64,000 bases of DNA from the NCBI RefSeq assembly GCF_007747215.1, contig NZ_CP036273.1:3952322-4016321 (forward strand), given 5' to 3'. Source of the DNA: Urbifossiella limnaea (GTDB lineage: Bacteria > Planctomycetota > Planctomycetia > Gemmatales > Gemmataceae). Below, one piece after another: positions 27,101 to 35,847 of the stretch; the stretch's first letter is position 1; each line of letters begins with the position of its first letter. Both the position numbers and the translations under genes were made by a program. The notes under the pieces are model-generated. The model did no database searches. It was not told the origin of the DNA and was given only the letters and a program-made list of their open reading frames with translations.

Positions 27101-27745
27101 GGCCCGGACCGTCTGCGCGCCGTCGGCCGCGGCCGGCTGCCACGCGGGCACCGCCGCCGGGACCGCCTCCCACGCCGAGAAGTCGCGGCGGTCGCCGGCC
27201 TTCCACACGAACAGGGCGGGGTCGGTGCCGGCGGCGCCGGCCACCCGCTCGGCATAGAACGGGGTGTCGGGCACGGCCGCCAGCTCGCCCCCCTTCGGCC
27301 CCGACTGCCGCCGCATCCCGGCGACCATGAACTGGCCCATGATCGAGCTGATCGGCGCCATCTGCGGCCGGACGCCCTCGGGCAGGTCGCCGGCCACGGT
27401 CGTCAGCCGCTCCTGGACCGTCTGCCGGGCGGTGCGGATGTCCACCTCCCACCCGAACTCGACGTACACCACCGACAGCCCGAACCCGGACTGGCTCCGC
27501 ACGGCCTGCACCCCGGTCGCCCCGAGCAGCGCCGACTCCAGCGGGTACGAGACGAGCGTCTCGACCTCCTCGGGGGCGAGGCCGGGGCACTCCGTCATGA
27601 CCACCACCCGCGGGCGGTCGAGGTCCGGGAACACGTCGATCGGCATCCGGGCGGCGAGGAAGGTGCCGTACACAAGCGCGACGAGGCACGCGACCACGAC
27701 GAGCGGGCGGTGGCGGAGCGAGAACTTGATAAGGGCGTTCAGCAC
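24197..27745 (-). CDS. CusA/CzcA-type heavy-metal RND efflux pump
   Basis: 1182 residues from GTG 27745, the full length for heavy-metal RND pumps plus a Pro/His-rich tail. The start MLNALIKFSLRHRP and first helix are typical of the family. Landmarks: DVFPDLDRPRVVV near 40, GGIAVAMGELVDDAIVDVEN near 495 in the central membrane domain, which carries the proton-relay acidic residues, and the second-half repeat GYTVEYGGQFQSQKA. An insert of ~60 residues near 165-225 (GAAGTDPALFVWKAGDRRDF) is not usual. The adaptor gene lies 12 bp upstream, with TolC beyond it. The complex would export divalent metals such as Cu, Zn, Cd or Co across the outer membrane. Confidence 0.93.
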   Translation of the reverse strand: MLNALIKFSLRHRPLVVVACLVALVYGTFLAARMPIDVFPDLDRPRVVVMTECPGLAPEEVETLVSYPLESALLGATGVQAVRSQSGFGLSVVYVEFGWEVDIRTARQTVQERLTTVAGDLPEGVRPQMAPISSIMGQFMVAGMRRQSGPKGGELAAVPDTPFYAERVAGAAGTDPALFVWKAGDRRDFSAWEAVPAAVPAWQPAAADGAQTVRATIAGQSREVVFPSDAQRQLALRTLADWVVRPRLLKTSGIAQVIAMGGGRKQYQVLVDPVKLAEYGVSLQQVEDALRANNVNHTGGFSVAGGFETPIRVIGRLGPDTKQVVADLKLITVKPPEKQEPGAPAGRPVLLRDVARVAEGAQVKRGDSTVNGFPAVALTITKQPHVDTRDLTDRVKAALADVEKTLPPDVLVETNLYQLRDFIDRGVFNVGEALVVGAGLVLVILFLFLLNLRTTFISLTAIPLSLALTVLVFKLVGLVTGVELSINVMTLGGIAVAMGELVDDAIVDVENIYRRLGENSQLPHPRPTLKVIYDASVEIRSAIVFGTALVILVFLPLFALSGIEGRLFTPLGVAYIVSILASLVVSICVTPVLSYYLLGRSGSAHGHGDGFLLRGLKWAGAYLIRFSVRRQGAIQVVTWLMVLYAAWRLTTIGADFLPPFDEGVVQVNVTLPSGASLDASNAATKSADDLFRSLQKSAANPKGEVLAFLRRTGRAELDEHAEPPNATEYYVVINPASGKSRKEIIAQLQDGVKAAVPGVDVEVEQPLAHLISHMISGSTAQVAIKLTGDDLDTLEKVANQVKAAVAGVPGVSSLAVEPMRKVDEVHVKLRPEALAFYGVDRAAVGNFVQVALNGEVVSQVVEGQRRFDLLVRLEEPYRADVANLGELRFDLPGGREQVRLKDLADITPPTGGDAGANQVKRDDARRRIVIRCNALGRDLASVVGDIERVVAADVPLPEGYTVEYGGQFQSQKAATRLIAVLSAVSVVGMFFVLYMLFPSGRIVAQILIAVPTAFVGGVLALVLSGQTLTVASLVGFISLGGIAARNGILLVTHYLHLMRHEGEQFDEKMVLRGSLERLSPVLMTALTAGIALVPLVVVGQEPGREILYPVATVILGGLITSTFCEFLIRPGLFLRFSGTAAVELARADETADGLDDAPPAPPHEHTPPPAAAGHETRPHPGP

Positions 27746-27757
27746 GGCGGCTCCGGG

Positions 27758-29203
27758 TTAGTCGTGGGAGTGGCCGGCGTGGGGGTCGCCCCCGCCGCCG
27801 GCGGACTGCGCCTTCACCGCCCGGTTCAGCGCCGCGGCCTGGTTGCGGACCACGTACTCGACCTCCGTCACGCTCCCGTCGTTGGCGACTACCACGTCCG
27901 AGCGGTCGGCGTAGAGCACCCGGACGGGCTTGCGGCGGAACGTGTCGCCGGACTGGACGAACACGAACGCCTCCCCGCCCTCCCGGGCCACCGCCCCGGC
28001 CGGCAGGACGAACGGCAGGCGCTCCGTCTTCCCGTCCGGGTCGAGAGTGACGAGCTTCTCGACCGGCAGGTACAGCCGCACCCGCTGGCCCGGCCGGTAG
28101 CGCCAGGCGAAGTGCGTCTTCCCGTCCCGCTCGAACGTCCGCGGCACGTTCTCCAGCGGGAGGTAGAACCCGAACGTGCGCGTCGCCGGGTCCACCTGGT
28201 TGGCGAGGTGGTGGATGGTGAGCGGCCCCTGCGCCGGCCACGCCCCGGGCGTCTCGTCGGCGAACTCGGCCTTCACCGGCGTCTTCTTCTCGGCCGCGGC
28301 TGCGAGGGCGTCGGCCTCCGACCGGAACGCCCGCCCCTCGACGAACAGCCGCTGGTGGTTGGCGAGCAGGCACAGCGCCTGCCCGGCCTGAACCTGCTCG
28401 CCGAGGGCGACCTTCAGCTCCTGGACCTCGTACAGCAGGGGCGGCTCCGGGCTCCCCTCGGGCTTGGCGGGTGCCGGCGGCTCGGTCTTGGCGGGGGGCG
28501 CCGGCGCCGTGCCCGGTGCGGGGACCGTCACCTCGGTGATGACCTCTCCCTTCTCGACCTTGGTCACCTGGGCGGGGGTGAGGCCGAACACCTGGAGCTG
28601 CCGGCGGGTGCCGTTAAGCTGGGCGACCAGCCGGTCCACGACGTTCTGCTGCTTCAGCAGCTCGGCCTCGGCGGTGGTCCCCTTCTTCACCAGATTCGCC
28701 ACCCGGTCCCGCTCGATGCCGGCGTACTCAAGCTCCTTGGCCGTCTTGACGAGGTCGGTCTGGGCGCTCTGGAGGAACTCGCTGGCGAGCTGGATCGTGA
28801 ACAGCGGCTGGCCAGCCTTGACCGTGTCCCCCGGCCGCGCGTTGATCGCGGTGACGACGCCAGCGACCTTCGACGTGACGCTGCGGTCGCTCTCCCCGGG
28901 CCGGTCCACGACCACTCCAGGAACGAGCATCGTCCGCCAATACTCCTGGGGCGTGAGCTGGTCCACATCCAGCCCGAGGTTCTTCTGGGCCTGCTCGGAG
29001 AGCGTCACCCGGTCGGTCCGGGCGCCGTGGTCGGCGTGGCCGGCGTGATCGTCGCCCCCGCCGTGACCGTCGCCCGCGCCCTTGGCGGCCTTCGCCGGGA
29101 ATACGTGGGGCACCCACTGGTCTTGGGTGCGAAACGCCGCGTACCCCGCCGCCACCAGGACGACGAGCGTGACGACGGGTGCAACGACCCTGCGGAGGCG
29201 CAT
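27758..29203 (-). CDS. Efflux RND periplasmic adaptor (CusB/CzcB type)
   Basis: 481 residues from ATG 29203. An uncleaved N-terminal helix (VVAPVVTLVVLVAAGYAAFR) anchors it. A His-rich linker GDGHGGGDDHAGHADHGA probably binds metal. The lipoyl/barrel-sandwich parts (VAGVVTAINARPGDTVKAGQ and EQVQAGQALCLLA) flank a coiled-coil hairpin, and a beta-barrel and membrane-proximal domain follow. A second His cluster ends the protein (DPHAGHSHD). This is the membrane-fusion protein that links the RND pump to TolC. It precedes the pump gene by 12 bp. Confidence 0.92.
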   Translation of the reverse strand: MRLRRVVAPVVTLVVLVAAGYAAFRTQDQWVPHVFPAKAAKGAGDGHGGGDDHAGHADHGARTDRVTLSEQAQKNLGLDVDQLTPQEYWRTMLVPGVVVDRPGESDRSVTSKVAGVVTAINARPGDTVKAGQPLFTIQLASEFLQSAQTDLVKTAKELEYAGIERDRVANLVKKGTTAEAELLKQQNVVDRLVAQLNGTRRQLQVFGLTPAQVTKVEKGEVITEVTVPAPGTAPAPPAKTEPPAPAKPEGSPEPPLLYEVQELKVALGEQVQAGQALCLLANHQRLFVEGRAFRSEADALAAAAEKKTPVKAEFADETPGAWPAQGPLTIHHLANQVDPATRTFGFYLPLENVPRTFERDGKTHFAWRYRPGQRVRLYLPVEKLVTLDPDGKTERLPFVLPAGAVAREGGEAFVFVQSGDTFRRKPVRVLYADRSDVVVANDGSVTEVEYVVRNQAAALNRAVKAQSAGGGGDPHAGHSHD

Positions 29204-29308
29204 GGCGTCCTCGGGGGAGGCGGGCGGGGCGGTTCGGAAGCCGACGGGAAACGGGACGCCGGGCGCAGCCGGGCATCACCCGCGGCGCGACGGTCAGACG
29301 GGGTACGG

Positions 29309-29764
29309 CTAAATGCGAAGGGCGCGCAGCGAGAGGTATAGCGGAAGGGGTGGAGGCCCGGGGTCGGGCGAGGCAGCGGGGGCCTGCCGGCAGAGCGCCG
29401 GCGTGTCCGACGTGGCGGCGGGGGCGAGGTCGGGAACGGCTGGAAGGTCGTCGGCCGCGGGCACGACAGCCGCGGTGACCGCGGGGCTCGGGTTCGCGGC
29501 CGGACAATCACGGTCGTGGCGGTCAGGTCGCGCGGGGTGCTCCGCCGACCCTTCGGTGCAGCGGTGGGGGGTAGCGACGCGGGCGGCCGGGTGCTGGGCG
29601 GAATCGTCCGACGCGTGGGTCTTGCAGCCGCACGTCTTGACCAGAGCTGCGGCCGGTGCTGAGGTAGGCTGGTTCTCCGATCCGCCGGCCGCGGCGCAAG
29701 TGCAGGCGCCGACGGGCATCGGCCCCGCCACCGTCAACACCGTGAGTAGCAGCCGCACGAGCAT
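29309..29764 (-). CDS. Small Cys-rich exported protein beside efflux genes
   Basis: 151 residues from ATG 29764, chosen for spacing to GGGGAG; a GTG one codon upstream is possible. The signal peptide MLVRLLLTVLTVAGPMPVGA is followed at once by CTCAAAGG and later KTCGCKTHASDD and RDCPAANP. The rest is Ala/Pro-rich and disordered. No known family. Two proteins of the same style, short signal peptide and CxC/CxxC pairs in disordered sequence, occur at 31345-31770 and 37781-38158, each beside efflux genes. A periplasmic metal-buffering role is an inference. Confidence 0.6.
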   Translation of the reverse strand: MLVRLLLTVLTVAGPMPVGACTCAAAGGSENQPTSAPAAALVKTCGCKTHASDDSAQHPAARVATPHRCTEGSAEHPARPDRHDRDCPAANPSPAVTAAVVPAADDLPAVPDLAPAATSDTPALCRQAPAASPDPGPPPLPLYLSLRALRI

Positions 29765-29817
29765 CACCGACTCCCCGGACCGTTCGCATTATCCGCCCGG
29801 TCGCCCCGGGGTCAAGG

Positions 29818-31281
29818 CTAACGCGGTTGTACGCCGTCTTTGCGCGGCGGGTCCGGCTGGGGCAGCGGCAGCCGAACCGGACCGGCCCCGGGGCCGGGAA
29901 CCGGCGGGGGCGGCCCCGGCCACCACTCCTCCAGCAGCAGCGCCGACAACTCGGCCGCCGCCTGCCACGCCTCGCCTAGCGCGCGGACGGATTCGAGCCG
30001 CGCCTCGGCCACCACCCGCTGGGCTTGGATGACCCTCAGGTACTCGAACTGCCCGCCCTTGAACGCCTCTCGCGACAGCCGGTACGTCTCCTCCGCCTTC
30101 GGCAGGATGTCGGTCCGGTACTGCTGCGCCAGCTTGAGGGAGGCGGCGTAGGTGCGGTGGGCGACCGCCACCCGCTCGGCCAGGTCGTTTTCGACCCGCC
30201 CCACGTCCTGGATCGCCGCCCCCAACTCCGCCCGTGCCGACCGGATGTTCCCCTGGTTCCGGTTCCAGGTCGGGATGGGGGCCGACAGCCCGAAGGAGAA
30301 GTCGTTCGACCGGTTCTCGTACTGCTTGACGTACCCGGCGGTGGCGGTGACGTTCGGAATCGGCTCGACCTCCGCCCGGCGGACGGCCGCCTGCGCCCGC
30401 TCGACCCCGACCCGGGCCGAGCGGACCTCCGGGTGGGTGGCGAGCACCGTTTCGCGAGCCTGGTCGAGGTCGTACACGGGGAGGTCGTCGAACGGCCCGG
30501 CGGCGGCGCCGACTGCGAGCCGCGGGTCGCCGACGACGGCCGCGAGCCGCTTCCGCGCCCCCGGGAGTTCCTGCCGTGCGGCCTCGGCCTGCGAGCGGAA
30601 CCGGGCGAGTTCGACCTCCAGTTGGACGAGGTCGAGCCGGGCGATCTGCTTGTTGTCCAGAAGCGTCTGGCCGGTCTTGGTGGCTTCGCCGGCCAGGCCG
30701 ACGAGTTCGTCGAGCGCGGTGATGCGCCGCTCCAGCGCGTACAGATCGTAGAACGCCCCGCGGACGGTGCCGATCACGGCGTACCGCTCGCGGAGGAGGG
30801 CCAGGGTCGCCTGGTCCACCTCCTTGGAGGCGACGGCCTGTGACAGGGACAGTTTTCGCCCGGTCACGATCTCCTGGGTGACCCGCGGGACGTTCAGGAT
30901 GCCGCCCGGTCCGGTGCGGTCGCCGATCTCGTCCCAGTTCGCCCCGAGTGTGGGGTTCGGGTAGAGCCCGGCCTGGACGTGCTTCCCCTGGGCGGCGTCA
31001 ATGTCGAACGTGGCCTTCGCCAGCCGCGGGTTCCGCCCGAGGGCCAGTTGCACCAGGTCGTCCACCCGGACCTTCTCGGCCGCGGGCGCGGCGGGCACTG
31101 GCCCGTCCTCCAGCTCTTGATGGTTGGCCGGAACGACCGGACTCGCCACCTGCCTGGTGGGGGCGGCGTAGGGCCGCACCGTGGACGGGTCGTACGGCGG
31201 CGGCCCGGCAGCACAGCCGATCGTACCCGCGAGGGCCAGCCCGGCGGAGAACCGGCCGAACGTCGAGTTTCGGGTGCGCAT
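29818..31281 (-). CDS. TolC-family outer-membrane efflux protein (CusC-like)
   Basis: 487 residues from ATG 31281. The N-terminus has a lipobox-like LALAGTIGCAAG, fitting a lipoprotein of the CusC type. The body shows the internal duplication of TolC proteins: VDDLVQLALGRNPRLAKA...GLYPNPTLGANWDEIGD in the first half and RETVLATHPEVRSARVGV...PTWNRNQGNIRSARAELGAA in the second, with long helices between. It forms the outer-membrane channel for the adaptor and RND pump downstream. The C-terminus is proline-rich. It lies between two Cys-rich small genes in the same operon direction. Confidence 0.93.
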   Translation of the reverse strand: MRTRNSTFGRFSAGLALAGTIGCAAGPPPYDPSTVRPYAAPTRQVASPVVPANHQELEDGPVPAAPAAEKVRVDDLVQLALGRNPRLAKATFDIDAAQGKHVQAGLYPNPTLGANWDEIGDRTGPGGILNVPRVTQEIVTGRKLSLSQAVASKEVDQATLALLRERYAVIGTVRGAFYDLYALERRITALDELVGLAGEATKTGQTLLDNKQIARLDLVQLEVELARFRSQAEAARQELPGARKRLAAVVGDPRLAVGAAAGPFDDLPVYDLDQARETVLATHPEVRSARVGVERAQAAVRRAEVEPIPNVTATAGYVKQYENRSNDFSFGLSAPIPTWNRNQGNIRSARAELGAAIQDVGRVENDLAERVAVAHRTYAASLKLAQQYRTDILPKAEETYRLSREAFKGGQFEYLRVIQAQRVVAEARLESVRALGEAWQAAAELSALLLEEWWPGPPPPVPGPGAGPVRLPLPQPDPPRKDGVQPR

Positions 31282-31344
31282 GGTCCGTCTCCGCTGCCCT
31301 TCCGGGCGGTCCGGGGTGGGGGTGATCCGGCGGGCAGGCGCGGA

Positions 31345-31770
31345 TCAACAGCGGAAGGCGTGGGAGTACCGGATGTGATCGACGGGTGGGGTCTGAGCGA
31401 GTTTCAAGGCCGTCGGGGTCGCGTCGCCGATCACGGCCACGCGGACGGCAACGTCTTCGCAGAAGGCGATCCCCTCGTCGCTTGGGGTGTCGTTGCCGAC
31501 CCCATACTCGCCCGCGGGTGGCGGGGTGATGTCGAGGGCCGGGCCGTGCGGGCACGGCACCCGCTCCGGCACGCGGTCGGGGCTCCGCGGCTGGGGGTCA
31601 TCCGGCTCGGCGTGGCGGTGGCACGGGCACGACCTGCACACCGGGGCGTTGTCGCACACGGCGGCCGGCGCCGCGGGGCGGAGCAGGTCGGCGAGCTGAC
31701 ACGGGCAGCGCAGCGGACCGCCGGTCGTGACCGACAGTATCGCTGCGACAATTGCCGTGAGTGCCCGCAT
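31345..31770 (-). CDS. Cys-rich exported small protein, first gene of efflux block
   Basis: 141 residues from ATG 31770. The frame is open farther upstream, but that part is not coding-like. The signal peptide MRALTAIVAAILSVTTG precedes a cluster of cysteines and histidines: PLRCPCQLADLL, VCDNAPVCRSCPCHRHAEP and RVPCPHG. The C-terminal half has few cysteines and ends HIRYSHAFRC. It sits 63 bp upstream of the TolC gene and is probably the first gene of the minus-strand operon. It likely binds soft metals in the periplasm or reduces disulfides; no homologue is recalled. Confidence 0.6.
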   Translation of the reverse strand: MRALTAIVAAILSVTTGGPLRCPCQLADLLRPAAPAAVCDNAPVCRSCPCHRHAEPDDPQPRSPDRVPERVPCPHGPALDITPPPAGEYGVGNDTPSDEGIAFCEDVAVRVAVIGDATPTALKLAQTPPVDHIRYSHAFRC

Positions 31771-31987
31771 GGCTGCCGCCCGGAACGCGATCCACGGAAC
31801 TCCGTGGGTCGATTCGATCATCGGCCGGATGGCGGGTCGAACCGGAGGAAAAGACCGCAGGCGCGGAAAAGTCGGAACGACCGACGACATCGGCCGCGAC
31901 CTGCAGCCGGCGTATACTGACGGGGACTCGGGCGTTGTTGTAGCCGCGATTGGCCTTCGAGCCGCCCTCACGGAGCTAGAGGGGACG

Positions 31988-32557
31988 ATGAACCGCTTCT
32001 TCACCTTCGCGGCGGCCGCCGGCGTGGTGCTTGCCGGCGGGGCAACCGCTCAAGCCCAGTACTTCCACGGGCACGTCCACTACCACCACGGCCACTACCA
32101 CCTGCACGGGCACTGGCACTACCCGACCCCCGTCTACCCGGGGATCGGTACGTCAGGGTACTTCGCCCCGGCGGCCCGGCCCACGGTGATCGTGGCGCCG
32201 CCGGCCGCGCCGGTGATCGTGCCCCCGGCCGCTCCGCCCGTGCTGAGGCCGAACCCGCTGCCCGCCCCCGCGCCGGCGGCCGTCGGCCCGGGGCTGACGC
32301 TGCGGCTGCCGGCCGAATTCCCGAACCCGGTCCACGTGCGGGTCGAGCAGCGAGACTACGAGTTGCGGCCGGGGACGGAGGTGACCGTGAAGGACCGGGC
32401 GAGCTACCTCGTGGAGTTCGACCAGGGCGGGGTGTTCGGGCCGTTCTCGGCCGAGTACGTCGAGGGCGTGTACCGGTTCGCCGCCGGCGCCCGCGGCTGG
32501 CGGCTCGAACCGGACGCCCCCCGGCGGAATGACCTGCCTCCCACTCCGCGGCAGTGA
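31988..32557 (+). CDS. His-rich exported protein
   Basis: 189 residues from ATG 31988 with GAGGGGACG upstream. The signal peptide MNRFFTFAAAAGVVLAGGAT ends near AQAQ. A dense His/Tyr stretch follows (YFHGHVHYHHGHYHLHGHWH), then a Pro/Ala linker, and then a compact C-terminal beta domain (LTLRLPAEFPNPVHVRVEQR...). Histidine-rich leaders of this type bind Ni, Cu or Zn. It is divergent from the metal-efflux block, sharing the 217-bp region 31771-31987, and its stop overlaps the next start as GTGA. Confidence 0.78.
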   Translation: MNRFFTFAAAAGVVLAGGATAQAQYFHGHVHYHHGHYHLHGHWHYPTPVYPGIGTSGYFAPAARPTVIVAPPAAPVIVPPAAPPVLRPNPLPAPAPAAVGPGLTLRLPAEFPNPVHVRVEQRDYELRPGTEVTVKDRASYLVEFDQGGVFGPFSAEYVEGVYRFAAGARGWRLEPDAPRRNDLPPTPRQ

Positions 32558-34854
32558 CGCGCGGGGCGGAACGGGCCGACCGGCTGCTCTACGCCGTATT
32601 CGCGTGTTCGGGTGCGGCCGCGCTCGTGTTCGAGGTGTCGTGGTCGCGGCAGGTCGGGCTCGTCCTCGGTAACACGGCCGATTCGGTGGCTGTGGTCCTC
32701 GCGGCGTACTTTGCCGGCCTCGCCGTCGGGCAGACGCTCGGCAGCAGGATCGCGCGGCGGGTCAGTCCACTCGTCGGGTACAGCCTCTGCGAACTACTCG
32801 CCGCGGCATGGGGGCTCGGGCTCCCGTCGGTCCTCGCCGCGTGGGACGCACCTGCAGAGGCTCGCGCCGCGTGGTGCTTCGCCGTCCTGCTCCCCGCCAC
32901 GGCCCCGCTCGGGGCGACGTTCCCACTCCTCGCCGGGCACCTGTCACGCCGCACTCCCGGGGGCGGCCGCCGGGTCGCGCTCGCTTACGCGGCGAACACC
33001 GTCGGCGGGGTGGTCGGCGTGCTCGCGGCCAGCGCCGGGGGGCTGGTCGTCGTCGGGGTCACGGCGAGCAGTTACCTCGCCGCGGGGGTGTGCGCCGGCT
33101 GCGGCGCCACGGCGCTGGCGCTGGCCCGACGCGGCGGGGTGGCGGCCGTCCCCGCGGCCGCGTCGTCCGGCGGGGCGGGCTGGTGGGTCGGGCTGGCGGC
33201 GCTGTCCGGGCTGGCGACGCTCGGGCTCGAAGTGCTCTACGCCCGGATGTTCGCGCTGGTGCTGCACAACAGCACCACGAGTTTCGGCGTCGTCCTCGCC
33301 ACGTTCCTTGCTGGCCTCGCGCTCGGGGCGGCGGCCGCGGCGGCGCTCGGCCGGCGCGTCGGTCCCGCCCGACTCGCCGTTGCCGCCGCCGGTCTTGGGG
33401 CGGTGGCCGTACTCACCTCCGTCGTCCTTTTCGTGCGCCTCACCGGCCTCAACGACTTCGAGGCCGGCGACACCCCGGCCGGCTACTTCGCCGGAGTGCT
33501 GGCGCTGGCGGTGGCGGTCGTCCTGCCGCCCGTCGTGTTGCTCGGAATGGTGCTTCCCGCAGCCTTCGCAGGGGCGGGAGGGGCGCTGGGGCGGGTCGTG
33601 GCGGCGAACACGCTCGCGGCGGCGGTCGGCTCCGTCGCCGCCGGCTACCTGTGGCTCCCGGCGCTCGGCCTGTGGTGGGCGTTCTCGGTGCCCGCGGCGC
33701 TGCTCGCGCTCCCCGCCGTCGCCGCACTCGTGGCTCGCGGGCGGGTCGTGGCCGGCGGCGGGCTCGCGGCGCTGGTCGCGGCGGCGGTTATGCTGGTGGG
33801 CGCGAGCCCACGGCAGCCGACGGGGGACGAGGCCGCTCGCGGCGAAGAGATCATTCGCCGCTGGGAGACGCCCTACGGCTGGATCGACGTGGTCCGCTCT
33901 CGGGCCGACGGGTCGTTCCGGGTGCGAGAGAATCTCCACTACCGGCACGGCTCGACCGGCGCGAACGCGGCCCGCGAGTACCGCCAGGGGCGGCTCCCGC
34001 TGCTGCTGCACCCGGCCCCGCGCGAGGTCGCCTTCCTCGGTCTCGGCACCGGGTTGACGGCCGCGCCCGTCGTCGCCGACTGCGGCGTGGAGCGGGCGGT
34101 GGTGGTCGAACTCATCCCGGCGGTAGTAGAGGCGGCGCGGCTGCTCGGCGACGCCAACCGCGGGGTGGTGGACCACCCGAAGGTCGAGGTGCGCGTGGAC
34201 GACGCGCGGCACTACCTCCGCCGCACCGACCGGCGGTTCGACGTGGTGGTGTCGGACCTGTTCGTGCCGTGGGAGAGCCGCGCCGGCTACCTGTACACGA
34301 TCGAGCACGCCGCGGCGGTGCGGCGATGTCTGCGGCCGGGCGGGCTGTTCTGCCAGTGGGTGGCACTGTACCAGGTCGGCCCGGACGAGTTCGAGCTGAT
34401 CGCCGACACCCTCGCCGCGGTGTTCCCGACGGTGACCGTCTGGTGGGGCCAGTTCGACGCGCGGTACGGGATGGTGGCGCTCGTCGGCTCCGACGCGCCG
34501 CTGGTGCTCGACCCGGACCGGCTGGCGGCGCGGTTCGACGCGGCCGGCGACCCGCCGGGCGGGGCGGACCCGGAGTTGGCCGCGCCGGCGTCACTCCCGG
34601 ACCTGTACGCCGGCGACTGGCCCGCCCGCCCCGGCCGGCGGCTGAACACCGACGAGCACCCGTGGCTGGAGTTCACCGCCCCGCTGAGCCAGCGGACCGC
34701 CCGCACCCTGACCGGCCCCCGCCTCCGCGCGTACTTCGACGCCGTTCTCGGTGTGCTCCCGGCGGACGGCGTCCGGTTCGACGGCCCCCTCGCGGGCCTC
34801 GCCGGCCCCACCCGCCGCCGCGAGGCCCAGCGACTCGGCCTGACCGGTCGTTAG
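32554..34854 (+). CDS. Membrane-fused spermidine-synthase-like protein
   Basis: 766 residues from GTG 32554 (GTGA overlap with the His-rich gene). About 12 hydrophobic segments occupy residues 1-420, with glycine-rich helices of the spermine/spermidine-synthase transporter type (FAGLAVGQTLGSRIARR). A class I methyltransferase-fold domain follows: EVAFLGLGTGLTAAPVV (nucleotide-binding glycine loop, ~residue 490), VVVELIPAVVEAARLLGD, then VRVDDARHYLRR and FDVVVSDLFVPW. These match the SpeE fold, but the substrate is unknown in such fusions. Translational coupling to an exported His-rich protein is odd and may indicate a joint role. Confidence 0.85.
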   Translation: MTRGAERADRLLYAVFACSGAAALVFEVSWSRQVGLVLGNTADSVAVVLAAYFAGLAVGQTLGSRIARRVSPLVGYSLCELLAAAWGLGLPSVLAAWDAPAEARAAWCFAVLLPATAPLGATFPLLAGHLSRRTPGGGRRVALAYAANTVGGVVGVLAASAGGLVVVGVTASSYLAAGVCAGCGATALALARRGGVAAVPAAASSGGAGWWVGLAALSGLATLGLEVLYARMFALVLHNSTTSFGVVLATFLAGLALGAAAAAALGRRVGPARLAVAAAGLGAVAVLTSVVLFVRLTGLNDFEAGDTPAGYFAGVLALAVAVVLPPVVLLGMVLPAAFAGAGGALGRVVAANTLAAAVGSVAAGYLWLPALGLWWAFSVPAALLALPAVAALVARGRVVAGGGLAALVAAAVMLVGASPRQPTGDEAARGEEIIRRWETPYGWIDVVRSRADGSFRVRENLHYRHGSTGANAAREYRQGRLPLLLHPAPREVAFLGLGTGLTAAPVVADCGVERAVVVELIPAVVEAARLLGDANRGVVDHPKVEVRVDDARHYLRRTDRRFDVVVSDLFVPWESRAGYLYTIEHAAAVRRCLRPGGLFCQWVALYQVGPDEFELIADTLAAVFPTVTVWWGQFDARYGMVALVGSDAPLVLDPDRLAARFDAAGDPPGGADPELAAPASLPDLYAGDWPARPGRRLNTDEHPWLEFTAPLSQRTARTLTGPRLRAYFDAVLGVLPADGVRFDGPLAGLAGPTRRREAQRLGLTGR

Positions 34855-35847
34855 ACCGCCGCACGCGGTTGCCCGGCTCGCCCGGCGCGGCCGGCGGATA
34901 GTTCACGGACCCCGCGTACGCCCCATCCGTTCGGCCGTCTGGCTCGTGACCGCGTGGGTATGAGCACGGACCAGCGATCGAGCGTCGGGGGAGTCAGGCC
35001 GCCGCCTGTCCGCTGCTCGGGTCGAACCAGCGGTACACGGCCGGGATCACGAACAGCGTCAGGAGCGTGGACGTGACCCGGCCGCCGATGACGACCGTGG
35101 CCAGCGGCCGCTGCACCTCCGCCCCGGAGCCCGCCGACACGGCCATCGGGATGACCCCCAGCGTCGCCACCGATGCGGTCATCAGCACCGGCCGGAGCCG
35201 CATCATGGACCCGTCGAACGCCGCGGCCGCGGGGTCGCGACCCGCCTTCCGCAGGTCCACGATGTAGGTCACCAGCACCACGCCGTTCAGCACCGCGACG
35301 CCGAACAGGGCGATGAACCCGACGCCGGCCGAGATGGAGAACGGCAGCCCGCGCAGCCACAGCGCGAACACGCCGCCGGTGGACGCCATCGGCACGTTCA
35401 GGAAGATCAACAGCGCCAACTTGGCCGAATTGAACGTCGAGTGGAGGAGGACGAAGATCATCACCAGCGCGACCGGCACCGCGACCGCCAGCCGGGCGCT
35501 CGCCTCCTGAAGGTTCTTGAACGTCCCGCCCCAGGCAACCGTGTACCCGGTCGGCAGCGTCACCTCCCGGTCCACCGCCGCCCGGGCCTCGCCGACGAAC
35601 CCGGCCAGGTCGCGGCCGCGGACGTTGCACGGGATCACGATTCGCCGCCGGATCGCGTCCCGGCTGATCTGGGCCGGCCCCTCCTCCAGCTTCAGCGCCG
35701 CCAGCTGCTCCAGCGGCACCGGGCGGCCGGCCTTGTCCGTCACCCGGATCTGGCGGATCGCGTCGAGCCGGTCGCGCCAGTCGGGGCCGAGACGGACCTG
35801 GACCGGGAACTGGAGTTCCCCACGAAATACGGACACGGGGTTAAGGG

